64,000 bases of DNA, taken from the NCBI GenBank assembly GCA_944472135.2, contig OX235263.1:13251517-13315516 (forward strand), written 5' to 3'. Position numbers and translations under genes: made by a program. Origin of the DNA: Trichobilharzia regenti. Taxonomy: Eukaryota > Platyhelminthes > Trematoda > Strigeidida > Schistosomatidae. The stretch's first letter is position 1. Every line of letters begins with the position of its first letter. Of this stretch, positions 1 through 11,359 are shown piece by piece. Under the pieces are notes generated by a model. It was not told the origin of the DNA and did not search any database. It worked only from the letters and a program-made list of their open reading frames with translations.

Positions 1-87
1 CTATCTTTGATGAAGACTGGATTTTATCAGTCATGAAATGCCCATAATGCCGCTCGGTGGCTCGCCATCAAGGTGCACTGTGAACCG

Positions 88-420
88 TTGGTATTAGACA
101 GTTGAAGGTAAACAGCAGGAAGCCCTACCTGATATAGGTTTCTTGCTAGTTGGCACTCATGGGTCAGCGAGGCATATCTGCATCCTTGAAGGAGCCTATT
201 TCCCCTCTGAGATTCAAACCTGCAGCACTCAATACTGCACTCAGAGACATTAACACTGAGCTATGCGAGCGCTCTGACTGAATCACTTAATGATATGGGT
301 TCGATACTCGAAAGGGAAATGGGCTCTTTCAAGGTTGCAGATATGCCTTGTTGACTCGTGAGTGCCGACTAGCAAGAAACCTAGGGCTTCCTGTTGACTG
401 CTTCCAACCATCTAATAAAC
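88..420. repeat. SINE-D fold-back pair
   Basis: A minus-strand copy (about 88-285) is followed by a plus-strand copy (about 292-420). The minus copy has a tRNA-like head with an A-box-like TAGCTCAGTGT and a B-box-like GGTTTGAATCT. Both arms share the body, which includes GCAGATATGCCT and ACTAGCAAGAAACC. The two 5' parts face each other. Confidence 0.7.
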
Positions 421-949
421 GCATGCCCCAATCACTACTGCTCTAATTATCAATACTTTGTATGGATCAAATTACCAGTTCACATCACAAAACAAGTTAC
501 CGCTGTAATAGCAGAAATTCACAGTTTGTAAACTTCCTTATATACTTCACATTTAATTGCTGTTTTACTGAATATCAGTAGTTCAGAAATGACGATCGAT
601 AATCGAGGTATTCTCTTATCCAAATTAGGACACTTTATGCAGTAGATTATAAACTACCACACTTAATAGAAAGATTATTTTGATCGGAACTTTGAACAAG
701 ACAGCCACGAGTGCTCATCATGTCATAAGAAGCGACAAAGCATAAGAAGTAAAATGTATTAGTCTGCTTGACATTGATACTCTCTTCAGTTAGGGCAATT
801 AAATTTGGGTACAACACCTTACAATTCAAGCGTCTTTCCATTATGTGATCCTCTTAAAATTATAGGTAAGTTTAACCTAAAACTAATGACTGGATCTCTG
901 GTGTATTGGACAATGGATAAAACTGGAATCAAAACCTGAGTTGTTACAT
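421..949. other. No gene recognised
   Basis: AT-rich sequence. A 64-codon minus-strand open frame at 647-841 has no recognisable motif. Nothing else is seen. Confidence 0.5.
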
Positions 950-1015
950 AATTTGAACCAGTAGCCTTTGGAGCACAAGTCCAATACCGAATCAACTGAG
1001 CTAAGGCCCTCAGAC
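950..1015 (-). repeat. tRNA-like head of an unclassified SINE or decayed tRNA
   Basis: Read on the minus strand there is TAGCTCAGTTG (A-box-like), a central GTGCTCCAAAG and TGGTTCAAAT (B-box-like). The acceptor-stem strands do not pair, so this is not scored as a working tRNA. Confidence 0.4.
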
Positions 1016-1475
1016 GCTAATCAGCAAATTTAGTAAAATAACTTCTATTGACTGTTGTGCAATCTTATAACGAAGTGTTACTGATTTGTGATGGCCGTCT
1101 AAATAAGTTGAAATGAGCCTCCAGAAACGATACTCCAATCAAGTGATCACCTAAAACTATTCCTCACACTGAGATTGACATAAAAGTTACATTTAAATGC
1201 TACAATCCTTTGATTTTCCCAAAATACAGGCTATATAGTTTATGAATCCTCGGAAATTCAAGCCAAAAGTACACCAATCAAAGACTATCCAATCCAGTTA
1301 TCAGGTTAGTGGGTTTAGCGAATCATTGATTCACGCCTACAAACGATGAGTTGTTCATCCTAACACTTTCCTTCTTCAAAATAGGCTTTCAGTCAGGTAA
1401 TCACTGGAAGGTATTCTTAGGCATGTGCGCTCTCCATCTATGGTATATCTATGGTATGATCTGGTTAGCAGCTAA

Positions 1476-1628
1476 GTCCCACAACTCAGCTGATAGATCA
1501 CCGAGCTAGTTATCCGATGGCCACAGGTCCGGATTTTCCCGCTTTGAAGATGTTGCCTACAGGGTAACGAAAGGTTCTCAATCAATGCATCCAGCTCAGA
1601 GAACACAAACATATTATATAATCGGTAT
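1476..1628 (-). repeat. PLE-C terminal-repeat fragment
   Basis: On the minus strand the segment reads GTGTTCTCTGAGCTGGAT and then AGGCAACATCTTCA. The same pair of words recurs at 26995-27060 and, inverted, at 27654-27745. This marks a shared end region of one PLE family. Confidence 0.55.
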
Positions 1629-1693
1629 GTAGCTATGAAAATCATATTACCCATAAGATGATTAGGCTGAACTCGAAGCAGATTTCCAAATTG

Positions 1694-1745
1694 TACTTTT
1701 TTGGTACAGATATGGAATTTTCAGCATGTAGTGGTCCAGTATTGC
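1694..1745 (-). repeat. SINE-B tail fragment
   Basis: The segment contains TATGGAATTTTCAGCATG, the reverse complement of the tail found in the SINE-B copies at 9044 and 30890. The head is absent. Confidence 0.6.
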
Positions 1746-2469
1746 ATTTCTCATTACAGGGGTAATAATTAAAAAAGGGCAATCACATTGCTAATAATTT
1801 GTCTTAACAATATTGTTTAATAATGAATGAATATAAAATTATATCAAGTGAAAACATTAACGACAAGAAAACGTGCCGTTTACTTAGAGTTTCTCAGTAA
1901 GTTGGTAATTTCCTGTCTTACACTTTACTCATCGAATAAAATCTGTGTTAATTAAGATACTGCAGAGTTATTGTGTTTAGCCGCCTGAGCATACGGTTTT
2001 CGATAGTTGCTTTTTACTTTTACCTGAAGAGACACAAGGAGAGTGTTGTGTATGTGGAGTCTGACAGGGGAATATTCGCTAATCTCTCCCAAGAGTCTCC
2101 CATGTACCTATCTACAACAGTTTTAACGAATCGATTTATCATCATCCCACTCACCCCACTAACAACTCTTGGTGGCCTTTACAGTAAACGAATTCTTTCT
2201 TAAGTAACTGAGAAAAAAGAAACATTGGTGGGGAGCAGTAAAGAATCTAGAACTGGTGACCTTGGCGGCCTGTTCGAATTTTTGGGCCTGCTACTATAAT
2301 ATCTACATTTTGCATCCAGTCTACTGTTTACCAACATACATTTATCACCTAAATATGAATATCTTATCTTATCTTAAAAAAGGGTAGGCAGAATGAACGA
2401 AACGATCTACTCAAATTCCCTACGTAGAACGTTAGACGGAATACCCTTCTTGAAATTTATATGATGTGC
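1746..2469. other. No gene recognised
   Basis: A 76-codon open frame at 1973-2203 (+) lacks any motif I recognise and may be part of an undefined repeat. The rest is AT-rich. Confidence 0.4.
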
Positions 2470-3055
2470 AAAAACTAGGAAAAGCCAGAGAAAGTACATA
2501 GTCTAAGGTATTTAATATTCGATTTAGTTTCAAATTTCGTATCGTCCACGATAGCAGAACCATGCAAACTAACCAGATCATGTAAGTCACCCTTGCATCT
2601 GAAAGTGAAAATATCCACCTGAAACTTGGAGGGATTAAGTTTAAGACCCATTGACAAGGACCACTGACTAATTTCTGATAAAAATTTATTCATTTTGGAA
2701 CAGTCTGGCTGAGAAGTATCTACGGGCATAGAAATAGTCGGATTTTTGGCATACTTAATAAAATTGGTTTCATCAGAATGAGGTAGGTTAAGTTGGAAGA
2801 AAGCAAAAAACAGAAAAGGAGGAGGAATGACAACTCCTTGAGGAACACCAGCTACAGCAAGTGAAGCAGTGAACGACTTCCCCTTTGTAAACAGTGAAAT
2901 GCCTCCTAGCAGAAAACAGGAATCCAACCACTGGGTAATCCAGCAGTGTGCTTGTGACGCGGCAACCATGTCAAACAAAAGAGGCTTAGGTACAGAGAGG
3001 AAGGCAGACGTGCAATCTAGGAAGGCACACCGAAACATATTTGGCACCTCCAACT
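2470..3055 (-). pseudogene. CR1-like non-LTR reverse transcriptase fragment
   Basis: An open frame of 192 codons covers the middle of a reverse transcriptase. It has a CAFLDCTSAF region, GVPQG, a KYAKNPT segment where the catalytic YxDD should be, and LKLNPSKFQVDIF. YADD is changed to YAKN and the usual FDSV is LSV, so the enzyme would be inactive. The copies at 42490-43070 and 50000-50760 belong to the same family. It would have copied its own RNA by target-primed reverse transcription. Confidence 0.75.
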
Positions 3056-3543
3056 AAACTAGAGACAGTGTTATGATATAAGACGACAGTGGCATCTGAA
3101 GTACAACTACTATGTTTATTAGCAAATTAATTAAATTCTTTAAAAGAATGAATTCTCAATTCCGTTAATGATCTCAATTAAATGAAATATAGAAAAATAA
3201 CCTTTAAATGCTTTATACAATGGAAAATGTGTTTCTTTTCTCTCAAAATGTGGTATTCAGCTGTCAATATAAAACTGAATTTATCGATAACTCAAAATGA
3301 ATAAAATTACTGAACGCATGTTAACTGCGCATACCTCAAAACTGTTGTCCATGCAGTGTTCCTATTATTGCGTTTTTTAACATGGAATTCGAAGATAATG
3401 ATAAGATAACGTAGACTGTTACATAGATCACAAAATATTGCATGCAAATGATTATGCGAACAATGAAATATTATAAAAAAAATAACTATACAAATTCATA
3501 TTACAGTGTTGCTTTATAGGGAAAGCTGCAAACATGTCACCGG
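3056..3543. other. No gene recognised
   Basis: Strongly AT-rich sequence without an open frame or repeat that I can place. Confidence 0.5.
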
Positions 3544-3830
3544 ATTCCAGTGAGACATCGTGACCAGTGAGGTGCACCAGGTCGGGTATGAGGACAAATA
3601 CTCGCCACAGATGACACTGACTAGTAGTCGCACTATATGTTATGATGGACTGGGTCCTACTGGTTGTATAGTTTATGAGCTTGCCTTCTTACCGAAAGGT
3701 CGTGGGTTCGAACAATGGCGGTGGGTGAGTAATGCTGAGGAGACTCAAACTTGGATGAAACAAGTGTTCAGTAGTCCATATCAGTTTTCAATGGTTCTAT
3801 AACCTATGTCAGCTCATAATGAAATTTTGT
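3544..3830 (+). repeat. SINE-C copy, degenerate
   Basis: The segment has the family head (CGTGACCAGT...GAGGACAAATACTCGCC), the tRNA-like part with B-box-like GGGTTCGAAC, a worn hammerhead region (CTGAGGA ... GATGAAAC) and the tail TCAATGGTTCT. Confidence 0.7.
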
Positions 3831-4004
3831 ATACAGTTTCAGTGAAAAATAATAAGCCATACGATAAACCTACGAGGGGGAGTAAATAGTAAAGCTGTCG
3901 CTTGTTACCTGTAAGCAAGAGCTTTATGCGTTGGAAATCTGTGATGAAAATACTCTACCAGCAAAGCTATTGCGTCAGTTAACGAGTTCTATAATTCCAC
4001 TCTA

Positions 4005-4232
4005 TCGGTGCGTCGTTGGCACAGAGGTCGCTGACCACACGTGTGATCCGGCGTTCGATCCCAGGCCGACGCACTCCTTTAACTCGATAAGCCAGTAATA
4101 AGACTGGAAAAAAGTGAAGGTTGGGCATAAGGCTAGCAACTCCATCCCGTAAAAACCAACACCATTGCTACAAAAACTTCAAGCCTCTAGCTTGAAGCCC
4201 TATGTTCCACCACTGGGAACGTGAAGGAATAA
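4005..4232 (+). repeat. SINE-A copy (tRNA-derived)
   Basis: The head resembles a tRNA (TTGGCACAGAGG, GTTCGATCCC). The body GGTTGGGCATAAGGCTAGCAA and the tail CTATGTTCC...GAACGTGAAGGAA match the five other copies at 18010, 20242, 20748, 35446 and 54812. Confidence 0.85.
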
Positions 4233-4745
4233 AAAATAATAATTCCGTTGAACAGCTGCTTCAGGGATACCTATTGTAGGTGTATCTAATGAGGAGGCAA
4301 TGCAATAAACCACTGGAGAACACTGGATACCTCGTTTTTGTGTTTTTTGTTTCTTAACTGTAATATTTTCCTCACCCGTTTCCCCAATTATCAAATATCT
4401 ACCCGTTATTACCGTTGTTATTAACTTGAATCTCGTTGAACTTGAGCTGAATTCTTCTCAACCTGTTCAATTAAATTACGTCAATAAATTTACTTATATT
4501 ATTTAAAACAATTAGTACCTTTGATAAATTTGAATAAGGCATTTAGAAGACAAATTTCGCCAGCCGATATCATCATTTCGGAGTTTCTTTACAACCGCTT
4601 TACAACTAACGTGGTTAACTATAATAAAATAAAGTTCATGACACTTACTCAGTTAAATAAAAAGCAAAAGTACACACTAATGACCAGTCATAATTTAAAT
4701 AGGTCATGTAGTCTGTGGTAGGCGAAGATTGAAGTCTGTTGTGTT

Positions 4746-5618
4746 TTGTACACACAGCCTAGGCTGTATGCAAAATGGATTACAGAGGTCCTTACGCCTG
4801 TAAGATACTCCTTATCAGATCATTCTGTAAAAAGTTCATTTGATCTGAAAGATATGCTAGACACCTTGAAAATTAAGGAAAACTTTATGTGTTCAATTGA
4901 CATAAAATCTTTATTCACTAATGTTTCTTGCCCTCCATGAAACTGTTGATTTCATTTGCGATTACACCACTTATATCAGAGACATCATCTTAATGTGTAC
5001 AGAAAATATTAGATTCACATTCCAAGAAAAGGCATACAAACAAATCGATGGTGTTGCGATAGGGAGCGCTCTTGGGCCCCTGTTAGTAGATATACGCATG
5101 TTGAAATTGGAGAAACAAATGCAAAGTATGCTTGGAGAATTTATGCTATATAAACGTTATGTAGATGATACTCTCATTATTGGTAATAACAGTAAATCCA
5201 TTGAAAACTTTATCACCCTATATAATCATATTCATCCTAATATTCGAGTGACTTCCGAACTAGAATCGAATAACAAACTCGGTTTCCTGGATATTCCTAA
5301 GACAAGGAGAATGATAGAACGATTAAGCGATCTATTTTTCGTAAACAGGCAGGCAGTGGACAATATTTTCACTGCACCAGTTTTGTTCCTATCCAGTATA
5401 AACGTTACCTAGTGAAATGTTTGTTCTCAAGAGCCCACAAAATATCTACGAGTGACACATTCATGGATGACATTCGACATATACACTCAGTTTCATCAGC
5501 TAATGGTTATCCGGAAAAATTTATCACTTGTCACAATATAGAAAACCCACATCTCGAAAAGACAGCTTCTGTACCAAAGAAAGCTATCTTTATTAAGCTA
5601 CCATTCAAAGGTGACTAG
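4746..5618 (+). pseudogene. PLE-A1 reverse transcriptase
   Basis: Three overlapping frames give a Penelope reverse transcriptase. The motifs are FMCSIDIKSLFTNV (motif A), QIDGVAIGSALGPLLVDI (motif B), YKRYVDDTLIIGN (motif C, YVDD intact at about 5158-5170) and LGFLDI (motif D). Frameshifts occur near 4930 and 5300-5410. The last frame ends with PKKAIFIKLPFKGD, the family linker before the endonuclease. The catalytic motifs survive, but the frame is broken. Confidence 0.85.
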
Positions 5619-5844
5619 ATTATGCATTTGATAGCTTAGAGACTTCGGTCAGCCATCAAACGCACATTCTACGCCGCATCTCTTTTTAGAACACGACGTA
5701 TAAGCGAACAATATTGTTTTCAATTAGATCTTCAGGCTTTACTCTAATTTACAGAGATTTATATATAAAAATTTTTAACCAATAACGGTGATTTTGTGGA
5801 TCAAATAATAATAATAATGTGGTAAAAAATGTTTTGAACGAAGT

Positions 5845-5895
5845 TAATAACGATGATCCTGGATTCCACTGCTAGCCACCATCCACCAATTGTAT
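5845..5895 (+). repeat. Sm-alpha 3' remnant
   Basis: CTGGATTCCACTGC followed by TAGCCACCATCCACCAATT is the 3' end of the Sm-alpha unit seen whole at 25440-25635. It lies in the AT-rich break between the two coding halves of PLE-A1. Confidence 0.65.
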
Positions 5896-6129
5896 ACAGA
5901 TGATTATAATGCTTAGTTAATTATAATGATAACAAAATATTGATAATAAGGATTATGCCAGTGATAAGAATAACAAAGATATTATATGCATATATGTATA
6001 TATGTAGACAATTCAATAAATAAATAAATTAGGTCAAATCTTAAAAGGTGAAATGGAACGATAATCAGAGTTTAAATAAATATCATAAAAATACGAAGGA
6101 GATGGAAGATAAGAAAGGGTGGGAGGGTT

Positions 6130-6540
6130 TTGAATAGAATTCACCTAGGCAAGCAGGGGAGAGACAAAGGTAGAACAAACTTCTTTTGTATACAAAGACT
6201 AGGATTGTTCTGTCGAATTCCCATGGCATCTCTTCTTCTCACATGCCCAACATTTCCTATCTCTATACCTACGATTAAAGGACGAAATTCTGTGGACTCT
6301 ACTTCAAACTGTATCTACAAGTTCACCTGCAGCTGCGGTGACACTTATATGGGTGGGACCAACAGAATGTTCCAATGTCGTCGAAAAGAACATGTTCCAA
6401 AATGGCTATTAAATCATATCGAAAATCCCAATGCGATTAATCTGAATAGAAATCCATCAGTATCATCCATTGCAAAACTGTGTGTGCAAAAATCGATAGA
6501 CTTCAATCTTCGCCTACCATGGACTACATTACCTATTTAA
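6130..6540 (+). pseudogene. PLE-A1 GIY-YIG endonuclease domain
   Basis: The frame carries CIYKFTCSCGDTYMGGTNR, the Penelope form of the GIY-YIG nuclease core (Cys-x-Cys-Gly before the YIG position), followed by a basic RRKEH segment. YIG is YMG here. It ends near DFNLRLPWTT, the family C-terminus. In active elements this domain nicks the target DNA. Confidence 0.8.
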
Positions 6541-6869
6541 ATTATGATTGGTGATTTGCATGTACTTTTGGTTTTTTTATTTAACTGAGTAATTGTCATG
6601 AACTTTATTTTATTATTGTTAACCATGTTAGTTGTAAAGTGGTTGTAAAGAAACTCCGAAATGATGATATCATCTGGCGAAATTTGTCTTCTAAATGCCT
6701 TATTCAAATTTATTTTATTTTATTTAGTTTCTACCCTATTAAATCTGTCTACATTACGTAATTCTTTATCTACAATTTACATTTCTAATGACGCACCTTT
6801 GGAAATATTCCTTTTATTGCTAATAAAATCTACTATATATATATGTGCAATCATACAGTTTGAGAATGA

Positions 6870-7330
6870 TATCGCCGTAAAGAGTAACTCTTCACCGAAC
6901 ACCTTTTATTTTACCGAAGAAGTCACTTTCTTCACTTATCTGGGGAGCATCGCCTCAACTACAAATGACATGCATCGAAATGTCAAAGCCATCCAGAATT
7001 AAAAAAGTATGGTGGACCGTCATTAATCCGGAATCAATGTGGAGATCCACACGAACAAGCAGAAGGAACAATATTGGATTCCTTAATGCTAATTAATGTT
7101 AAGTCACTGTTCATATATGGCTCAGAGAATTGGCCACTATGTCAACAGGACCATTTCCAACAGGCTACCACGGTTTACTTCGATTGACAGTGAATATCAC
7201 ACGGCCAGTCAGGGGGGAAAAGTGACAAAGGAATATGAAAGCAAACGAGCCACCACTGTATCGTCCAGCAAATAGGCAGAAAGAAATGGAGAAAAATTTA
7301 TAGAGGGCGAAAAGATGATTTTGTAAAGCT
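6870..7330 (+). pseudogene. RTE-2 reverse transcriptase C-terminal fragment
   Basis: EEVTFFTYLGSIASTTNDMH is the 'thumb' segment shared by RTE-like elements. Stops follow, but a YMAQRIGHY-like trace (expected YGSETW) and a lysine-rich 3' end can be followed to about 7330. Related copies are at 22620, 38105, 16860 and 21700. Confidence 0.6.
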
Positions 7331-7424
7331 TTTGTTAAATATAAAAAATGACACTCCTTTCAATCTAATCGTTGATTTTTGACTCGGATGAGGATACGAA
7401 TTGTCTGTAAGTTTCTTAATTCAT

Positions 7425-7590
7425 TTGCCTATGACAAATAGGAGAGAACAAAGAAAACTATAAAACTCAAGTTTTGAAATCGTGAGATTATAATTGGTAT
7501 GATTACGAACAATGATAAATTGTGTTCAAAATGTCATCCAGGAGAAAATACTGTTTCACTGTGTGATATATCCATCTTTTAAACAAATTA
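7425..7590 (+). repeat. PLE-B 3' end fragment
   Basis: From ACAAATAGGAGAGAACAAAG to the region CACTGTGTGATATATC it matches the 3' end of PLE-B at 8820-8970 in the same direction. No coding part precedes it. Confidence 0.65.
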
Positions 7591-7894
7591 ATATGAAATT
7601 CCTTAGTTCTTTATATTACACAATCTCTCTGTCTGGTCATATCATCACCAGCGTCGAGTGAAGGCATCTGTTGACTAAAGCCTTCATTTTGTTGGAAAGG
7701 CTTTAGCTGAGCGCAGTTGATTTACATTCTAATTTGAAAACAATGAATATCTGTCCTGTCTTTCGGATCTCGGCTGGCTTTGATCTGCTCATCTCTGCCG
7801 CCGGTGTTTGAAATAATACCGACTAGCTAAGTGGAAGAGATTTCCTGTGTTGATAATGATTTTTTTATCACAACTTGATTCCACACTATATTTC
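7591..7894. other. No gene recognised
   Basis: Mixed sequence with no motif or repeat that I can place. Confidence 0.4.
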
Positions 7895-8045
7895 TGGTAC
7901 AACTATGGAATTTTCAGCATGTGATATCGGTAGTCCAAATTTTGCAGGCCAACCATAGATATCAGGTGTGTGTCGGCAAGGGAGTGAACCTCGGACCATG
8001 TGCATGGTCGGTGAGAGTCCTAACCACTGTGTCACCAACACACAG
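7895..8045 (-). repeat. SINE-B copy
   Basis: On the minus strand the tRNA-like head shared with SINE-A is joined to the short tail GGCCTGCAAAATTTGG and GCTGAAAATTCCATA. Worn boxes remain. It lies next to PLE-B. Confidence 0.75.
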
Positions 8046-8254
8046 TCGACAAAAGTTATTCTAGTAACTTGAAGGTTAGTGATTCAGTTCCCAATCTTAC
8101 CCTTTTCTTTTGAGTTCATTTATTGATTCCGTTCATAAAATTAAGCAACTAATAACAGTTGACCGTTACCTAGGGCACCTTTTAGTTCCAAATTAAGCTT
8201 CAATAAAAGTTGGCGTGAGCATTAATGTGCAGAATTTATAAATAAAATAAAAAT

Positions 8255-8970
8255 AAGGACTAGTGAAATGTTTAAATGACAGAGCACAAAAACTAAGTAG
8301 TACCAAGAAAAATCTAAGACAGGAAGTGATACACATAAAAGAAGCCTTGAAACTTAATAATTACCCGGATAAATTAGTCAAGAAATATGTAAGTAAATGT
8401 AAAAATAAAATAAATAATGATAATAGTGATAGTGGTAATAATAACAATGATAATAATAATAATAAACAATTTAGTTTATCTAATACCCTGCCTGCAATGA
8501 TTGTCAGGTCAAATACATAGGTCAAACTAGTAGAACAGGAGCACTCAGACTAGCCGAACATAAAAACCTAGCTAAATCTAGATTGGTTGACCCAAAATAA
8601 GATAAGAAATCTAGAAAATAGTTCAGCTATAGCACTACATGCAGTTACACACAAACATACAATAGGGTGGGATAGGATGACAGTTTCAAAATCTAATGCC
8701 ACAGGGTATAGGGAGAGATTGATAACAGAAGCTTTGTTTATCGAATCAACTGCAAATACATGTAAGAGAAACGATTCAACACCTGTCCCAGATATATGGG
8801 AAATTCTACTGCCCATACGACAAATAGGAGAAAACAAAGAAAACTATAAAACTCAAATCTCAAAGTCGTGTGACCACAATTGATATGATTATGAACAATA
8901 AGTTGTGTTCGAAACGTCATCCAGTATACAATACTGTTTCACTGTGTGATACATCTAATAAACAAACTAA
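8255..8970 (+). pseudogene. Penelope-like element PLE-B, endonuclease half and 3' end
   Basis: A first frame (8263-8520) gives the linker (KCLNDRAQKL, NNYPDKLVKKYV) and an Asn-rich insert coded by an AAT/GAT microsatellite. After a frameshift, CQVKYIGQTSRTGALRLAEH (about 8508-8565) is the YIG part of a GIY-YIG nuclease. Stops occur before the C-terminal ERLITEALFIES. The 3' end runs to GTGTGATACATC. A minus-strand copy lies at 62765-63300. Confidence 0.75.
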
Positions 8971-9043
8971 TATGCAGAATTTATGGTTAAGGGCTACAAC
9001 TCATCAACAGTACTTTAACGTTACTAAGAGTCCAACTGAAGAA

Positions 9044-9225
9044 CGTCGGTGGCACAGTGGTTAGGACTCTCGCCAACCATGCACATGGTCCGGGGTTCGA
9101 GGCCGCACCGACGCACATCTGATATCTATGGTCGGCCTGCAAAATTTGGGCTACCGATATCCATGCTGAAAATTCCATACTTGTACCAAAAATACAGTGT
9201 GGAATCAAGCTGTAAATAAAAAATA
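9044..9225 (+). repeat. SINE-B copy
   Basis: Head GTCGGTGGCACAGTGGTTAG and GGGGTTCGAGG (B box with changes), tail GGTCGGCCTGCAAAATTTGG, CCATGCTGAAAATTCC and AATCAAGCTGTAA, then an A-rich end. It follows the 3' end of PLE-B within about 75 bp. Confidence 0.8.
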
Positions 9226-9559
9226 AAACAAATAGATTATACAGTCCTTGACTGTGAATTTGTTTTTTTTATTTCACCTGTTAACAGCTTTCTTGAAATC
9301 GTGGACAGCATTGTTACAGCTTATCTTTAGGATTTGCAGAAATCTATCTCAAAATGTGTTAGTCATTATTTAGGAATGTTTTGATCTTCTGCTGAGGAAG
9401 ACTTGCATAAATGAATCCATATTTAATGAATCGTCATACTTTAGAGATTATAAATAAATCACTAGATTTTCAATTATCCGGTGGTCGAATATCAACAAAG
9501 TTACCTACCTGATCACTCCGAATCCAGCTGTTTGACTTTCAGCATGCTGAGTTTTGATG
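9226..9559. other. No gene recognised
   Basis: AT-rich sequence with no recognised gene or repeat. Confidence 0.45.
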
Positions 9560-9950
9560 AAGTCAGAACCATAAATGAAGCAGCTTTTTCTCTGTTTTCT
9601 TAAGTTTTCATGTCTGTGCTGATGAACCTGCGGAGTCTGAGTGGAATGAAGGGTTTCAGCAGAAAATCTTCACTTAGTCCTCTTCTCGACGATTGACCAT
9701 AGTTTCTCTCATCAACTTCTCAAAATGTCTCCTCCACGTCATCTTCGAACCCACACCATTCATGTTCATCTTGAGAGGTAGCCTGATGTGCGATTTCACT
9801 CATCATCAGTCTCCTTAGTGTGTGCCCCAATCCAATCCATATTTGCTTTCTCCTACATATTTGCTGAGTACTATGTTCTTGATTGGTTTGTTCCTAATTC
9901 TTTTTGGCAGGTCATTTGATCGTGAATAAGGAGCAAGCAAAGTGGGTAGC
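9560..9950 (-). pseudogene. RTE-2 3' coding end, decayed
   Basis: On the minus strand a WIGLGHTLRRLMMSEIAHQA stretch followed by an acidic GFEDDVEET segment matches the 'IGHTLR' C-terminal region of RTE-2. Stops follow. A (TA)n tract lies at 9955-9974. Confidence 0.55.
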
Positions 9951-9974
9951 TGTTGATATATATATATATATATA

Positions 9975-10708
9975 TCTGCAGCGGCCTATTGGAATTGATT
10001 TTTCTTGATACACGCTACAAGTTTCTGGCCCATATTTTCTTGTACTTTAAAATTTCTTTAGACGTTTGATTGATTTTACCCGGTCAGGTCACTATCCCCA
10101 CACCCGACCTTCCCTCGCTTTTCCAGAGTTGTAGTCGGCTAGAAAACTAGTCAGGTGGTAAACTCTATGCTATTTTCAATGATGACTGAGTTTAACTAAA
10201 AATGACTTTCCAAATAAACTTCAACATCACCTTAACTTATATAATAATATTTTGAAGGAAATCAGAAGAAATGATGAAGTAAAGAAGAAGAAAAAGAAGG
10301 ATACATTCTGTAATAAATTAACAAACTGAATTCAAGAGAACCAGTTCAATAAATCATCGTAATAACGCCCAATTGGAAGGAAGAAAGAAAGCAAGGGGAA
10401 GTTGACTACAAGACAGAAAACTAATAGAATAAGCAGCGTAGACCAATTGGTTTCAAATATTAATAAAATAAAACATCCATCCCAGTCAATCAAAGTAGGG
10501 GGCATTAATTAACTTTATTATATGCATGTAAGCAAGTAAGTAAGTAAGACTAATGACAACAGAAAAAGAAATGATTTTTATGCATTAACATCATCACATA
10601 AATTAAAAATAATTAGAACAGTTAGCAAGAATACAAATAGAAAACACTGAATATTATTTTTGTTATTTTTATGTAAAACCTGTCTATAATGTAATTACCA
10701 GAGAATTT
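9975..10708. other. No gene recognised
   Basis: AT-rich, purine-biased sequence containing short AAG/GAA and AAGT runs. No coding frame of note. Confidence 0.45.
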
Positions 10709-10950
10709 TTATTCATCAAGTTGGATAATTCGTGATGAAAGATTGCGCTTTGAAAGAATGGTTACTGAACAAAGAACATTCTTTTCTATGACCCCTTCAT
10801 CATTACGCTCTACAGTTATATATGCATCATAGTGAATGAATGAATTAGTAATATGAACAACATTTATGTTGTTTAAGTAACATCGAATCAATAATAATAT
10901 CAATGGATTGCAGTTCATTAGCATCCACATAACAATAGACTGAATGTCAG
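10709..10950 (-). CDS. Candidate terminal exon of an unidentified gene
   Basis: An open frame ends with TAA at 10709 and can be read back to a fair acceptor (TTTTCTGACATTCAG before 10950). It encodes about 80 residues, including HYDAYITVERNDEGVIEKN and LSSRIIQLDE. I do not recognise the family. It does not resemble the retroelements nearby. No upstream exon was found, so this may be a chance frame. Confidence 0.25.
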
Positions 10951-11165
10951 AAAAGTTAGGAAAGATAATAATACAAATTCATGAATTCATAGTCTCTACT
11001 GAAAGCAGGCTAGAGCAGTAGTAATGACTGGCTAGACTTGCTTCTTTTGAACCCAGAACACTGGTTGTTTGAAGCGAATTGCAATAGCCTCTGCTGATTG
11101 AAGAATGCGGTGCTTCGATGACTTTGCCAATTTATTTGGCACCCGGTGAATGATGATAGAGAAGC

Positions 11166-11359
11166 TGTAGTAATTTATTGTAATCGTAGTATTAGTATTT
11201 CAAGATGACCGAATTACAAGAATCCAAACAAAACACAGAGAGGGCGGAATTCAGGAATTTGTATTTAGCGGAATTATTATGCAATTCATATAAGAAACAT
11301 ATTAACAATCAACAGTAAGTATTTAAACAATACAGAGATAGAAATTGTCAATCACCACA
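11166..11359 (-). repeat. LTR, 3' copy in element orientation
   Basis: It is 194 bp and starts TGTAGTAATT and ends TCACCACA on the plus strand. It differs from the other LTR only at a T/G in the AAGTATT(T/G)AAAC segment. The second coding frame runs a few codons into it. Confidence 0.93.

Larger units (their letters stand above)
4515..6720 (+). mobile_element. Penelope-like element PLE-A1, decayed, with inverted 5' duplicate of its 3' end
   Basis: In order there is an inverted copy of the 3' end (about 4515-4745), reverse transcriptase pieces (4746-5618), a decayed linker with an inserted Sm-alpha remnant (5780-6100), a GIY-YIG piece (6130-6540) and the 3' UTR (6541-6720). The inverted copy matches about 6500-6720 read backwards, including the last coding words (DFNLRLP). 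An inverted flanking copy is a known habit of Penelope elements. Confidence 0.85.

Noticed and set aside
1973..2203. Small protein gene
   Set aside because: A 76-codon frame without splice context, motif or conservation evidence. Such frames are expected by chance.
8885..8915. Hammerhead in the PLE-B 3' end (GAACA...TGTTCGAAACGTC)
   Set aside because: Helix II, GAAA and GTC are arranged as in a hammerhead, but no CTGANGA precedes the stem, here or at 24650.
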